Of a DNA stretch of 34,823 bases, positions 26,101 to 32,735 are shown one piece after another. Positions within the stretch are counted from its first letter, which is position 1, and each line of letters opens with the position of its first letter. A program made the translations under genes and the position numbers. Origin of the DNA: CAZHWR01 sp964536085 (lineage in GTDB: Bacteria; Bacillota; Clostridia; Oscillospirales; Ruminococcaceae); the NCBI GenBank assembly GCA_964536085.1, contig CAZHWR010000017.1, positions 1-34,823 of the forward strand, given 5' to 3'. Under the pieces are notes generated by a model. It saw only the letters and a list, made by a program, of their open reading frames with translations. It had not been told where the DNA came from and searched no databases.

Positions 26101-26500
26101 AACATGGAAATCAAGCAACAGTAAAATCGCGTCGGTCAATTCAAACGGAAAGGTAACCGCCAAATCAGGAGGCAAGGTCACAATAACGGCCACTGCCGGA
26201 GGAAAATCCGTAAGCTGTACTGTTATCGTTAAGCCTGCCAAAGTCAAGAAGCTGAAGGTAACCGCTAAAAACGGAAAGCTGACAGTTAAATTCACCAAGG
26301 GAAAAGGCTCAACGTTCAGCAGAGTTGTTATTTACAGAAATAACAAAAAGTGGAAGACTGTTAAGGTGACAGGAAAATCCTATAAAGTTAAGGTAACAAA
26401 GGGCAAAAAATACAGCGTAAGAGTAAGGGCGTGTAAAAAAGTAGGCAAAAAGACTTATTTGTCCGCTGTTACCAAGTCTAAAAAAGTAAAGGCAAAATAA
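23108..26500 (+). CDS. Secreted multimodular GxGYxYP-family protein
   Basis: A 1130-residue exported protein of the GxGYxYP family, a putative glycoside hydrolase group without a defined activity. Order: signal peptide about 1-35; GxGYxYP N-terminal region and core to about 590, with MGWWPQEDTGVCYA, VALAFSDGDNTQYNQH and GPSGMGYTKTTRW (from about 402); F5/8-type C (CBM32-like) domain from NLALQKTATA at 596 to EIYGT near 723; a FIVAR-like helical segment to about 797; three Big2 immunoglobulin-like domains to about 1035; and a Lys-rich Fn3-like tail. No LPXTG. The tail is basic enough to bind wall polymers. The start at 23108 was chosen for its ribosome binding site and signal peptide; ATG 23096 is possible. 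Confidence 0.88.
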   Translation: MLKKVLYAAASVALIIGISCGMLIPQVIDPIQSSAATNVYLFDYGPGITWGKDDELPTFAPITATKDDPMDAFVANSYMAKSSNTLYSNTSNEVKYAMVTLQGLVNRTRPQIIMMSDAQEGLETWAKELVGEGLYTKTTDYIYMVNKYKSYIKGMIVYNENVTDTMNIATSIAGATDCIVVNSSLAAELKSKCGLSVKLDFNNVSSVTDNISAYNYLYTYYYKTGLLNKRLIIGLNPTSNVTYNRDLAVATKSAVLWLEPNNSNEAAVLDKFYSEAMTGVTYNMGWWPQEDTGVCYATKNGVATIPSDYFENMTVYMAGSKELDIPEVPAKPELENKIYVALAFSDGDNTQYNQHTMKIRWSSSTRQKYPISWTISPALYYCAPQMLNYYYKTAGNSSLISGPSGMGYTKTTRWRYKEGFLSKYTAVTNKVLELTGINIITMWDRISEGTYSEFASGMTALLGATINNNTFNDYDTNWADSMTKGNNASKASNYLTYPNNGEVAYKNNTPLLGLGWPFGYCESVSYMEEALQSLADNFDGNSPVFRLAQFVPWGIQTTELSSMAARLEKEYPGKFEFVRADHMFMLMNEYNGVAYNLALQKTATASYTDSDSSASNGNDGSFTTGWSASYGSDNWYQIDLGQRSNIERYVLKKGSTGYYDASENIQNFTVEYSLNGVDWTTGDTVTNNTDEIVYRDMSAQNARYVRVRIKNSEGTVARIQDLEIYGTAADTADTDELQSLYDSYKELTQGSYSDYVWNLFQKELANTAAVLGNSASTEDDIEQAYSALLAANAALAHDTPATGITVESSVTLKVGEKYSLSASLVPSDTTDNITDWSSSDASVVTVEGGVLTGKKTGNAVVTVTTNRGLSKQVQVTVKLGVTSVALDKTSVNINLGSSTQLEAVITPLLASNKQILWTSSDTSVASVVSGKVTGLKAGTAVITAASVDNSQAYATCKVTVLPSVSGISINKSKATLVAGKTVTLKATAAPANAYNKTVTWKSSNSKIASVNSNGKVTAKSGGKVTITATAGGKSVSCTVIVKPAKVKKLKVTAKNGKLTVKFTKGKGSTFSRVVIYRNNKKWKTVKVTGKSYKVKVTKGKKYSVRVRACKKVGKKTYLSAVTKSKKVKAK

Positions 26501-26525
26501 TGCTTTTGCGGCGTTAAATTAAAAC

Positions 26526-26571
26526 GGCTGATGATAAAAGCAAACCATGCTTTTATCATCAGCCTTATTTT
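26526..26571 (+). terminator. Intrinsic terminator of the secreted GxGYxYP gene
   Basis: Perfect 16-bp stem, GGCTGATGATAAAAGC (26526-26541) with 26549-26564, a seven-base loop and a TTATTTTT tail. Confidence 0.93.
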
Positions 26572-26578
26572 TACTATA

Positions 26579-26620
26579 CAAAAAACATCCTGACAGGGTT
26601 TTACGTTGTCAGGATGTTTT
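26579..26620 (-). terminator. Intrinsic terminator of the cytosolic GxGYxYP gene
   Basis: Perfect 14-bp stem (26582-26595 with 26607-26620). On the minus strand it is followed by a run of T residues (A-run at 26579-26585). It stands back to back with the plus-strand terminator, insulating the two convergent genes. Confidence 0.9.
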
Positions 26621-26653
26621 ATTATAAGGTTACTTTAATTTATCAACGGCAAT

Positions 26654-28453
26654 TTAGTTGTCAAGCGGATCGATTGCAAGACCGTTGGCTTCGCGGTAGA
26701 GCTTAAAGAAGATGTCGGGACGAACAAGCTCGTATTCTTCGCCGAGCGATTCGGCAAAGCCCTTCAGATCCTCGACTGTTATGCTCCACGGAACAGGCTG
26801 AACAGCGAGAAACATTGGCTTGGTGCCGTCGAACTCCTTGGCGTCCTCTTCAATAACCTCTTTAACCTGATAGAGTTCGGAGCAATAGCTCCCGGTCAGT
26901 TCAAGGTTGGGGAGGGTGTTATCGTATATTCTCCAGCCGCCGTGTGTGCGCTGTCCTGTGATTCCGAGCAGTGACGGAGCATATTTTGCGTATAGGTTTC
27001 CAACATGTTCAACAGTCGCACTGCCGACGCTGTGGCCCCAAATCGTTACAACGCGCAGTCCGGCCCGTGAGCAGTAGTCTTCGGTACGCTTTAAATAGTC
27101 GATAAGAGGTTGTTCATCGCGCCAGTGGTTGGGGTATGTATATCCCATTCCCGACGGCCCGGATACGAGGCAATCGTTTTCGGTCGCAGTGGAGTATATC
27201 CAGTTTAAAAGACCGGGAGCCGCGTCCAGTGTGGCGGGGCTGATGGTCCAGCCCAAAGGAAATGTGCCGCGGGCTTCAGTGTCCCATAAATCCTTGAAGC
27301 GGTGTTCAACGTATTGCAGATTGTCGCCGTCGCTCATGATAAGAGAAACGTAAATCTTGTTTTTCAGTTCGGGCTTTTCAGGCGCTTTAGGGATGTTTAT
27401 TTTACGGTCTGTACCGCCGTATACGGTTAAATTGACCGAAAAGTCGCTCGGAATAGTGGGTATGCCGTGGATTGAAGCGGCGTCGATACCCGAACCCTCA
27501 TCAGGCCACCAACCCATGCAGCAGCCGCCGTATGATACTGTTTCGAGGAAATCGTCAAGCATATATTTTTCGTCATTTCCTGTGCGCGGATCAAACCATA
27601 CAACGCCCAGCTTTGCCACGGGTATGTATTCGCGCAGGCAGCCGCCGGTTTCGGGTGAAAGGCTGACGAGTATGCGGTGACTGAGCCCCGGAAGCCATTG
27701 ATCATACAGATATTTATAAACCTCGAACATATCCTTGAATCTGCCGCAGTAATTCTCTAAAACGGGGAAACCGAACGGTTCGAGAATCCGGGCAAGCTCG
27801 GGTGAGGCGACCAAAGCGCCCAGTTCGCCTGCAACAGATGTTGCAAGATTGACGGTTGCGGGCTGTTCTGGGTCGCTGACTACAATGCCGTTAATTTCGT
27901 CTTTATATTTTTCAATAAGAGTAAACGGATTATCCACCTTGTTAAGCTTGATTCCCAATGCTTCAGGCCACGCTTCGGCGTCGTGCTTATTTCCCTCGCA
28001 CGATTGGATACGCGGTTTTTTGCTGTTTACAAGCCCTTTGAGCGTAACAAAAAGCGTTTTTTCAGCGTTCGTGCAATGGGTCACATCGATATAATCCAGC
28101 GTTTTTTCGGGTTCGGGAAAGCTTGGTAACTGCTGTTCGATCGGCCAGTTAAGCGTTGGATTTAAAACCTCGCCGTCCGCGCTGACAACGTCCGCGCCGT
28201 TTAAGTCCGCGGAGTATTCTATGTCGGTATTTTCGTTTTGCAGATAGCTAAGCCTGAAGGTGCGCTCTGTCCTGCCCTCAAACTGCCAGCCTTTAATAGT
28301 GCGTGACGCTAATATTTCGCCGGTTTTTGCGTTTTTAACGTTAAGAACGGCAGCTGTGGCGTCATCGAGCGCGTTTGCTGTGTTTTTCAGTGCGAAATTC
28401 GCACGGTTTTCTCCCGTAGGCAGTGCGGGAGCGGCAATTATAAACTGTGTCAT
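26654..28453 (-). CDS. GxGYxYP-family protein without signal peptide
   Basis: A 599-residue protein with no signal peptide or membrane span, so probably cytoplasmic. It carries the family signature exactly, GMGYTYP in GPSGMGYTYPNHW near residue 435. It also shares MGWWPDEGSGI, GIPTIPSDFSVNLTVYGG and VSLIMSDGDNLQYVEH with the secreted neighbour. Its N-terminal 100 residues form a beta-rich domain ahead of the shared N-terminal module (YIDVTHCTNAEKTLFVTLKG). The start follows GGAGGA by about five bases. It is monocistronic. It may process sugars released by, or imported after, the secreted protein, but the chemistry is not known. Confidence 0.88.
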   Translation of the reverse strand: MTQFIIAAPALPTGENRANFALKNTANALDDATAAVLNVKNAKTGEILASRTIKGWQFEGRTERTFRLSYLQNENTDIEYSADLNGADVVSADGEVLNPTLNWPIEQQLPSFPEPEKTLDYIDVTHCTNAEKTLFVTLKGLVNSKKPRIQSCEGNKHDAEAWPEALGIKLNKVDNPFTLIEKYKDEINGIVVSDPEQPATVNLATSVAGELGALVASPELARILEPFGFPVLENYCGRFKDMFEVYKYLYDQWLPGLSHRILVSLSPETGGCLREYIPVAKLGVVWFDPRTGNDEKYMLDDFLETVSYGGCCMGWWPDEGSGIDAASIHGIPTIPSDFSVNLTVYGGTDRKINIPKAPEKPELKNKIYVSLIMSDGDNLQYVEHRFKDLWDTEARGTFPLGWTISPATLDAAPGLLNWIYSTATENDCLVSGPSGMGYTYPNHWRDEQPLIDYLKRTEDYCSRAGLRVVTIWGHSVGSATVEHVGNLYAKYAPSLLGITGQRTHGGWRIYDNTLPNLELTGSYCSELYQVKEVIEEDAKEFDGTKPMFLAVQPVPWSITVEDLKGFAESLGEEYELVRPDIFFKLYREANGLAIDPLDN

Positions 28454-28493
28454 GATGTTCCTCCAATTTTAAAAAATGAACCGTTTTTTTTTA

Positions 28494-28522
28494 AATATAT
28501 CACACGGCGCATTTATATGCAA
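28494..28522 (-). promoter_or_regulatory. SigA-type promoter for the cytosolic GxGYxYP gene
   Basis: On the minus strand TTGCAT (28517-28522) and TATATT (28494-28499) flank a 17-base spacer, about 40 nt before the start codon. Confidence 0.65.
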
Positions 28523-28539
28523 TAATGTTTTTATTGTTT

Positions 28540-28550
28540 CGTTTAAAACG
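28540..28550. promoter_or_regulatory. Candidate operator palindrome
   Basis: CGTTTAAAACG is a perfect palindrome around a central base, 17 nt upstream of the -35 box of the GxGYxYP gene. LacI-type sugar regulators often use such CG-ended AT-rich palindromes. No second copy was noted, so this is only a candidate. Confidence 0.25.
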
Positions 28551-28584
28551 TTAAAAAAAGCAAAATAATTGTATATTTTACTTC

Positions 28585-29037
28585 TTAAGGCTGTTTTTTT
28601 CGCCTGCGTATACGTCCGTTTTGAGAATACTGCGAATTATCTTTTTCCTTTGAATCAAGATATATCTGCATAACGATTTGAAAGAACATATCCTTTGATT
28701 CTCGGCTCAGTGCGTCTGAAGAAAACAAGTCGGATATTTTTGCAAGTATTTGAGCGGTCTCGAGCGCTCCATCGTATCCGTGTTCGCTTTTAACGCCTGA
28801 AAACAGCATATTCTGGTCGATATTTTTGGCGGTGTCGGTTTCCTCTTCATCAAGCAGATATCCGACGGATACGTTCAGTGCTTCAGCCAATTTTTGGATA
28901 TTTCCGCTTCTGGGGAAAATACCTGTTTGTTCGTAGGTGTAAAGTGAACGCTCAGATATGCCGGCTTTATTAGAAAGCTCTTTTTGCGACATATTCAATG
29001 CCAATCGCACCTTTTTAAGCTTTTCTCCGAACGTCAT
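28585..29037 (-). CDS. XRE-family transcriptional regulator
   Basis: A 150-residue DNA-binding protein. Residues 3-62 form an HTH_3 domain: FGEKLKKVRLALNMSQKELSNKAGISERSLYTYEQ, then LAEALNVSVGYLL. The C-terminal part is helical, with no recognised sensor or enzyme domain, and ends in a basic RIRRRKKQP tail. ATG 29035-29037 follows AGGTAAG. The structured element at 29087-29192 lies in its upstream region, divergent from a zinc-ribbon gene. Targets are unknown; such regulators are common in clostridial accessory and phage-derived regions. Confidence 0.88.
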   Translation of the reverse strand: MTFGEKLKKVRLALNMSQKELSNKAGISERSLYTYEQTGIFPRSGNIQKLAEALNVSVGYLLDEEETDTAKNIDQNMLFSGVKSEHGYDGALETAQILAKISDLFSSDALSRESKDMFFQIVMQIYLDSKEKDNSQYSQNGRIRRRKKQP

Positions 29038-29086
29038 AACGCTTACCTCACATAATAATTTATAACCGCGACTTATGCCCCGACTC

Positions 29087-29192
29087 TAAGGCGGCGGGTT
29101 CCATCTTAGTTTTCAGCGGCGAGTACAATCCGCCGCTGAAAACTGATAGGTTAACGCACGGTCACTCGTTGAATGACGGGACGACGCCCTTA
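29087..29192. ncRNA. Unassigned structured element, possible three-way-junction RNA
   Basis: An outer helix TAAGGCG (29087-29093) with CGCCCTTA (29185-29192, one bulge) encloses two arms. The first is a perfect 14-bp hairpin (29108-29121 with 29131-29144), extended through bulges to about 29098-29155. The second is a small GTCA/TGAC hairpin (29161-29164 with 29174-29177). The GC-rich element contrasts with AT-rich flanks. It lies in the 304-nt gap between the divergent XRE and zinc-ribbon genes. Either strand could be transcribed. I could not match it to a known riboswitch; it might also be a palindromic repeat or mobile-element scar. Confidence 0.45.
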
Positions 29193-29341
29193 TTGAAAAA
29201 GTTCCGATTAAATATTTACAAACTTCCGAAACGGTTATATACTTAAATACTTAAAAATGCAAATAACTTCCGATTATTATTTTATCAAAGAATATTTATT
29301 CTGTCAATAAACGGGAAATAAGGAAAAGGACGGGTGAAATC

Positions 29342-29527
29342 ATGCAAAAGTCGGTTTACACAGCGAGTTGTCCCATATGCGGTCGGGTCTTGTTTAAGGG
29401 AAGTCCTGATTCATACATTGAGGGAGGATGCCCGAAATGCGGTGAATATTTAAAAATTTCGTTCACTGACGGTAAAATAAGCGGTAAGTACTATTGGATC
29501 AATAAGAAATATCTGAAAAAAGCGTAA
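29342..29527 (+). CDS. Small Com-like zinc-ribbon protein
   Basis: A 61-residue protein with two CxxC knuckles, CPICGRVLFKG and CPKCGEYLKI, forming a zinc ribbon like that of phage Mu Com-type proteins. A basic C-terminal tail follows (YYWINKKYLKKA). Start ATG 29342 after AAGGAC/GGTGA. No partner gene follows; a terminator overlaps the stop codon. It may bind nucleic acid, but function is unknown. The Com resemblance hints at a phage origin. Confidence 0.78.
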   Translation: MQKSVYTASCPICGRVLFKGSPDSYIEGGCPKCGEYLKISFTDGKISGKYYWINKKYLKKA

Positions 29528-29570
29528 AAACTGCGCCGGACAACAGATAATTTGTTCGGCGCGGTTTTGG
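29527..29570 (+). terminator. Intrinsic terminator of the zinc-ribbon gene
   Basis: Arms 29527-29540 and 29555-29568 pair over 14 bp, with two wobble pairs, and end in TTTT. The last base of the stop codon is part of the stem. Confidence 0.78.
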
Positions 29571-29650
29571 GTTGACTGTGTTTTCACATCATTTGGGCGG
29601 CAGAGATATGCTTCGGGGAAAAAAATCAAAATTTAAAAAATATGTTTTTA

Positions 29651-29679
29651 TTGACAAATTATCCATGCCATTGTATAAT
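29651..29679 (+). promoter_or_regulatory. Consensus SigA promoter for tRNA-Trp
   Basis: Perfect TTGACA (29651-29656), 17-base spacer, perfect TATAAT (29674-29679), about 40 nt before the tRNA. This is the strongest promoter in the window. Confidence 0.92.
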
Positions 29680-29720
29680 AAATAACGTTGTAATTTTATC
29701 GATGAATATTATGATGATTT

Positions 29721-29796
29721 AGGGGTTTAGCTCAGTTGGTAGAGCAGTGGTCTCCAAAACCACGTGCCGGGAGTTCGAGTCTCTCAACCCCTGCCA
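29721..29796 (+). tRNA. trnW: tRNA-Trp (anticodon CCA)
   Basis: A 76-nt cloverleaf. The acceptor stem AGGGGTT pairs with AACCCCT, and the D arm is GCTC/GAGC. The anticodon arm is GTGGT-CTCCAAA-ACCAC with anticodon CCA. The T arm GGGAG-TTCGAGT-CTCTC has one wobble pair. It ends in discriminator G and an encoded CCA. It has its own consensus promoter and a terminator. It is the only tRNA in the window. Confidence 0.97.
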
Positions 29797-29819
29797 GCGG
29801 CAAAAGCCGCGATTGCTTG

Positions 29820-29848
29820 CGCACTTCACTATGTGGAGTGCGTTTTGT
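29820..29848 (+). terminator. Intrinsic terminator after tRNA-Trp
   Basis: CGCACTTCA (29820-29828) pairs with TGGAGTGCG (29834-29842), with one wobble pair, followed by TTTTGTT. A small GCGGC/GCCGC hairpin lies just before it. Confidence 0.75.
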
Positions 29849-30007
29849 TATACCTGTTTTAAAATCTATTTTAAAAAATATCCGATAAATATCGGTTGCA
29901 GGCGTGCCGTGCATGAGCTTGTGCAAAGACAGAATTTTATTTATATATCGTTGTCACATACCGCAAAACGGCGCTAAGCTGTTGGTCAGACAGTGCGTTC
30001 GCTGTTT

Positions 30008-30262
30008 CTAAAAGCCCGTACAGGCTTTTTCACGCCTTGTTTTCGGCTTGGATTTTTTAACGCAGATAAGATGGGTCCTGCCGATAAGATAATCTACGGA
30101 TACCCTGAAACAATCGGAGATTTTCATCAGATGCTCCACACTTGGGAACTCGTCGTTTTTCCATCTTTTGACAACTCCGCCTGATAGGCCAAGCTCTCTG
30201 CACAATGAATTGGGAGTCAGCCCTTTTTCGCTGCACATTCTTGATAACCGTTCCTAAAACAT
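30008..30262 (-). pseudogene. XRE-family regulator with amber codon at position 3
   Basis: On the minus strand a strong AAGGAGGT precedes ATG 30260-30262, which reads Met-Phe-stop (TAG at 30254-30256). The same frame then continues ERLSRMCSEKGLTPNSLC and an HTH domain (ELGLSGGVVKRWKNDEFPS, then LMKISDCFRVSVDYLIGR). The normal family N-terminus is MF-x-ERL, so one base change to TAG is the simplest reading. The internal ATG at 30238 could restart translation, preceded by AGGAA, giving 76 residues lacking part of helix 1. TAG is an ordinary stop in neighbouring genes. Either a recent pseudogene, a reinitiating gene or a sequencing error. Confidence 0.7.
30010..30030. terminator. Terminator hairpin built into the end of the XRE gene
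   Basis: AAAAGCC (30010-30016) pairs with GGCTTTT (30023-30029) over six bases, with T runs on both sides. On the minus strand the stem encodes the last residues and touches the TAG stop. On the plus strand five T residues follow, so it could back up the tRNA terminator. Confidence 0.6.
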
Positions 30263-30480
30263 ATGGGACCTCCTTGAATTGGCTAATTAATATTACAGCA
30301 ACCATATATTAACATAAGTTTTCTGAAAAACAAGAAATCTGACGCCTGAAACGCGGAAATCCTATTCGCGTCAGGCAAAAATTTCATCGCCCGGATATGC
30401 TCTGGCTGCTTGTTTTGCAGGCGGCTTTATGTTATCATAACAGTAGTAATATCAGCATTTTTGGCGTATGGTGTATGGTT

Positions 30481-32091
30481 ATGAAAAATATTTCTTTAAA
30501 AATAATATCACTGTTTTGTTCGGTATGCTTTATTCTGTCGGGAGTCAATTTAACCGTTTTAGCCGAGACTTCAAAATATGCCGTGAGCGTTATCATAATC
30601 AGCGACAATATAACTTTGGCTCAGTACACGGTTTCGTCGCCTCAAACGCCTACACCGGAGGCGCTGGGAGGAGACCGGGCGGCTTTCACCGTTAATGAGA
30701 GCGGAGCGGTAACGTCGATAACGGTAAACGGAAAAACCTTGCAGGCGGACGGCGAGCACAACATTACTGTTTTGTATAACGGCAAAGAGATAGAACAGCT
30801 GGATGTTAAAGTGGCGGACGGCGACTCATTTGTTTTCAGGCACTACGCAATTGAATCGACGGAAGCATCCTCTGCAGCGTCAAGTGTCTCGGCGGACGTC
30901 TCTTCCCAAAAAGCTCTGAATACAACCGAAATCACAAGCTCCAAAGCGTCGTATTCGAAGGCTCAGAGTGAAAAGACCTCGTCTGAAGGTGAAACATCGG
31001 AGGAGCACAGCAGCGAGAACGAATTGTCATCCGAAGAAGCTGTGAGTTCGGATATGACAGCGCAGACCAGTTCTGATAATCCAAACAGGTATGAATGGAA
31101 CGACGAGCTTGACAAGATCCTCGACGACGCCTGCTCATGGCTTGCGGTCAACGACAGCAGTATAATGCAGTTGATAGCGTTAAGCGCGGCGGGTCAGCCG
31201 GCCAAGGCGAACGCCGTTGACAAATTTTTGCAGAATGTCAAACAAAACAACGGAGAGTTTGAAAATGATCTCCAACTTTTTTACGCGGTACTCAGCAGTA
31301 CATTTTCCGGGATCGACGCAGAAAGTGTAAAGGATGTTAATCTTATTCAGAAGATGATCGATAAAAAAGACGAATATCTTGAAAATCCGTATTATGCTGC
31401 GCTGATGCTTATTTCACTCGACAGCAACGGCTATTTGACAGAAAAGACCGATTTGCGCCGTGAAATTGTCGAAGCGATATCATCGTGTGCAAATGATGAC
31501 GGCGGATTTTCGCGCATCGGCGGGAAAAGCAAAGTGGGTGATACCGCTATTGTTCTGACGGCTTTGTCGTCCTATAAATCCATTGCGTCCGACGCAATAT
31601 CAGGCGCGATTACATATATTTCCGGGAAAATAAAAAACGGACTTTCAAACACAAGCGGATTGCAGATTGCAAAAATAATAACCGCTGTAAATTCGCTTGA
31701 GCTCAGTATGGATGACGAAATGTTTTTGAATGACGACAATAAAAACCTTGTGGAGGTTATGCAGGATTACATAAACCCTGACGGAGGCTTTGCAAAGAAG
31801 CCCGGTGAGTCGTCAAATGCCGTGGCGACCGAGTATTTTGTTCTGGCGCTGGTTTCGTTAGAAAAGGGAGCAAGCCCGTATGTTATAAGCTATCAGTCCC
31901 GGTCTGACACATCTTCCGCGGCTGTGAAAGCCAAAAAAAGCTACAGTTTTTATCTTGCGGTCATAATAGCGTTTGTGTTCGCTGCAATGGTGACCGTTAT
32001 GGCTGTTTTGTTTATATATGCTAAAAAGCGAAATATAAAAGGATTTGGCGACAGTATTAAGTTTGTTTTTGAGAATAAAAGCAAAAAATAA
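30481..32091 (+). CDS. Membrane-anchored protein with DUF4430-like and alpha-toroid domains
   Basis: A 536-residue surface protein. Parts in order: signal peptide 1 to about 28 (LKIISLFCSVCFILSG); a small beta domain of about 95 residues resembling DUF4430 (FTVNESGAVTSITVNGKTL, ITVLYNGKE); a Ser/Glu-rich linker; and a helical domain of about 270 residues with prenyltransferase/squalene-cyclase-like repeats (DDGGFSRIGG...GDTAIVLTALSSY and NPDGGFAKKPG...ATEYFVLALVSL). A final membrane span (FYLAVIIAFVFAAMVTVMAV) and a basic cytoplasmic tail complete it. No LPXTG. The two domains recall vertebrate cobalamin carriers but in reverse order. The ribosome binding site is weak; ATG 30475 is possible. 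Confidence 0.72.
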   Translation: MKNISLKIISLFCSVCFILSGVNLTVLAETSKYAVSVIIISDNITLAQYTVSSPQTPTPEALGGDRAAFTVNESGAVTSITVNGKTLQADGEHNITVLYNGKEIEQLDVKVADGDSFVFRHYAIESTEASSAASSVSADVSSQKALNTTEITSSKASYSKAQSEKTSSEGETSEEHSSENELSSEEAVSSDMTAQTSSDNPNRYEWNDELDKILDDACSWLAVNDSSIMQLIALSAAGQPAKANAVDKFLQNVKQNNGEFENDLQLFYAVLSSTFSGIDAESVKDVNLIQKMIDKKDEYLENPYYAALMLISLDSNGYLTEKTDLRREIVEAISSCANDDGGFSRIGGKSKVGDTAIVLTALSSYKSIASDAISGAITYISGKIKNGLSNTSGLQIAKIITAVNSLELSMDDEMFLNDDNKNLVEVMQDYINPDGGFAKKPGESSNAVATEYFVLALVSLEKGASPYVISYQSRSDTSSAAVKAKKSYSFYLAVIIAFVFAAMVTVMAVLFIYAKKRNIKGFGDSIKFVFENKSKK

Positions 32092-32099
32092 CCGGATTT

Positions 32100-32612
32100 T
32101 TAAAATTCTATCTTTTCAAGCCGCATAAGATATTTTTTTGTTTCGATACCCTTGCCCAGGCTGAAGCCGCCGATATCGTTTTTACCGACAACGCGATGGC
32201 AGGGAATCATAAGCGGCAGTGGATTTCTTTTCACCGCCTGCCCGACAGCGCGGTATGCGCGGGTGCCCAAAAGCTCCGCGATATCCGAATATGAAAGCGT
32301 GTTTGAATATTCTATCTGAGATACAATTCCGAGAACTTTTGTCGTAAAATCCGCGGTGTAAAGGGTATACAGAATATCTGGCTTTGTTGCTTTACCGTCA
32401 AGATAAAGGTTTATCCGTTTTGCATATTCATTCCAAATTCCCGGGCCGGTCGCTTTGAAAATCGGCACTTTTATTTTATTTTTGACGTATCTTATGGCTG
32501 ATTCGCTGCATTTGCGGTCAAGACATAAGTATACTGCTTTGGAATTGTAAATATAAATAGTTACCATGCCGATTTTGGTGTTAAAGTCATAATAATAAAC
32601 AGCGTTTTCCAT
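32100..32612 (-). CDS. ogt: Methylated-DNA--protein-cysteine methyltransferase
   Basis: Suicide repair enzyme that removes O6-alkyl groups from guanine. The 170-residue product starts MENAVYYYDF, with AGGAG just upstream. The C-terminal domain has SYSDIAELLGTRAYRAVGQAVKRNPL, the helix-turn-helix and Asn hinge, then the active site PCHRV with Cys 138 as alkyl acceptor. The in-frame extension of 15 codons upstream lacks a ribosome binding site and was not used. It is convergent with the toroid protein gene; no clear terminator separates the two. Confidence 0.93.
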   Translation of the reverse strand: MENAVYYYDFNTKIGMVTIYIYNSKAVYLCLDRKCSESAIRYVKNKIKVPIFKATGPGIWNEYAKRINLYLDGKATKPDILYTLYTADFTTKVLGIVSQIEYSNTLSYSDIAELLGTRAYRAVGQAVKRNPLPLMIPCHRVVGKNDIGGFSLGKGIETKKYLMRLEKIEF

Positions 32613-32735
32613 AACGACTCCTATTGGAATATTTAATATTTTGCGATATAATGACATTATATTGTTATTTATTTATCAAAGCTTGAAAATGTGCATTATT
32701 TGAATGTTTTAAGCGGGAAAGGATAGTGCGTTAAT

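Noticed and set aside
29085..29110. T-box-like TGGAACC on the minus strand
   Set aside because: The specifier stem, the rest of the T-box consensus and a terminator with U-run are missing, and the next gene is a regulator.
29797..30007. Attachment site duplicate of the tRNA 3' end
   Set aside because: No second copy of the tRNA 3' end was seen downstream, and no integrase gene is present.
30254..30256. Amber codon read as pyrrolysine or recoded
   Set aside because: TAG is used as an ordinary stop by trpC, trpB and other genes here, and no Pyl genes are visible.
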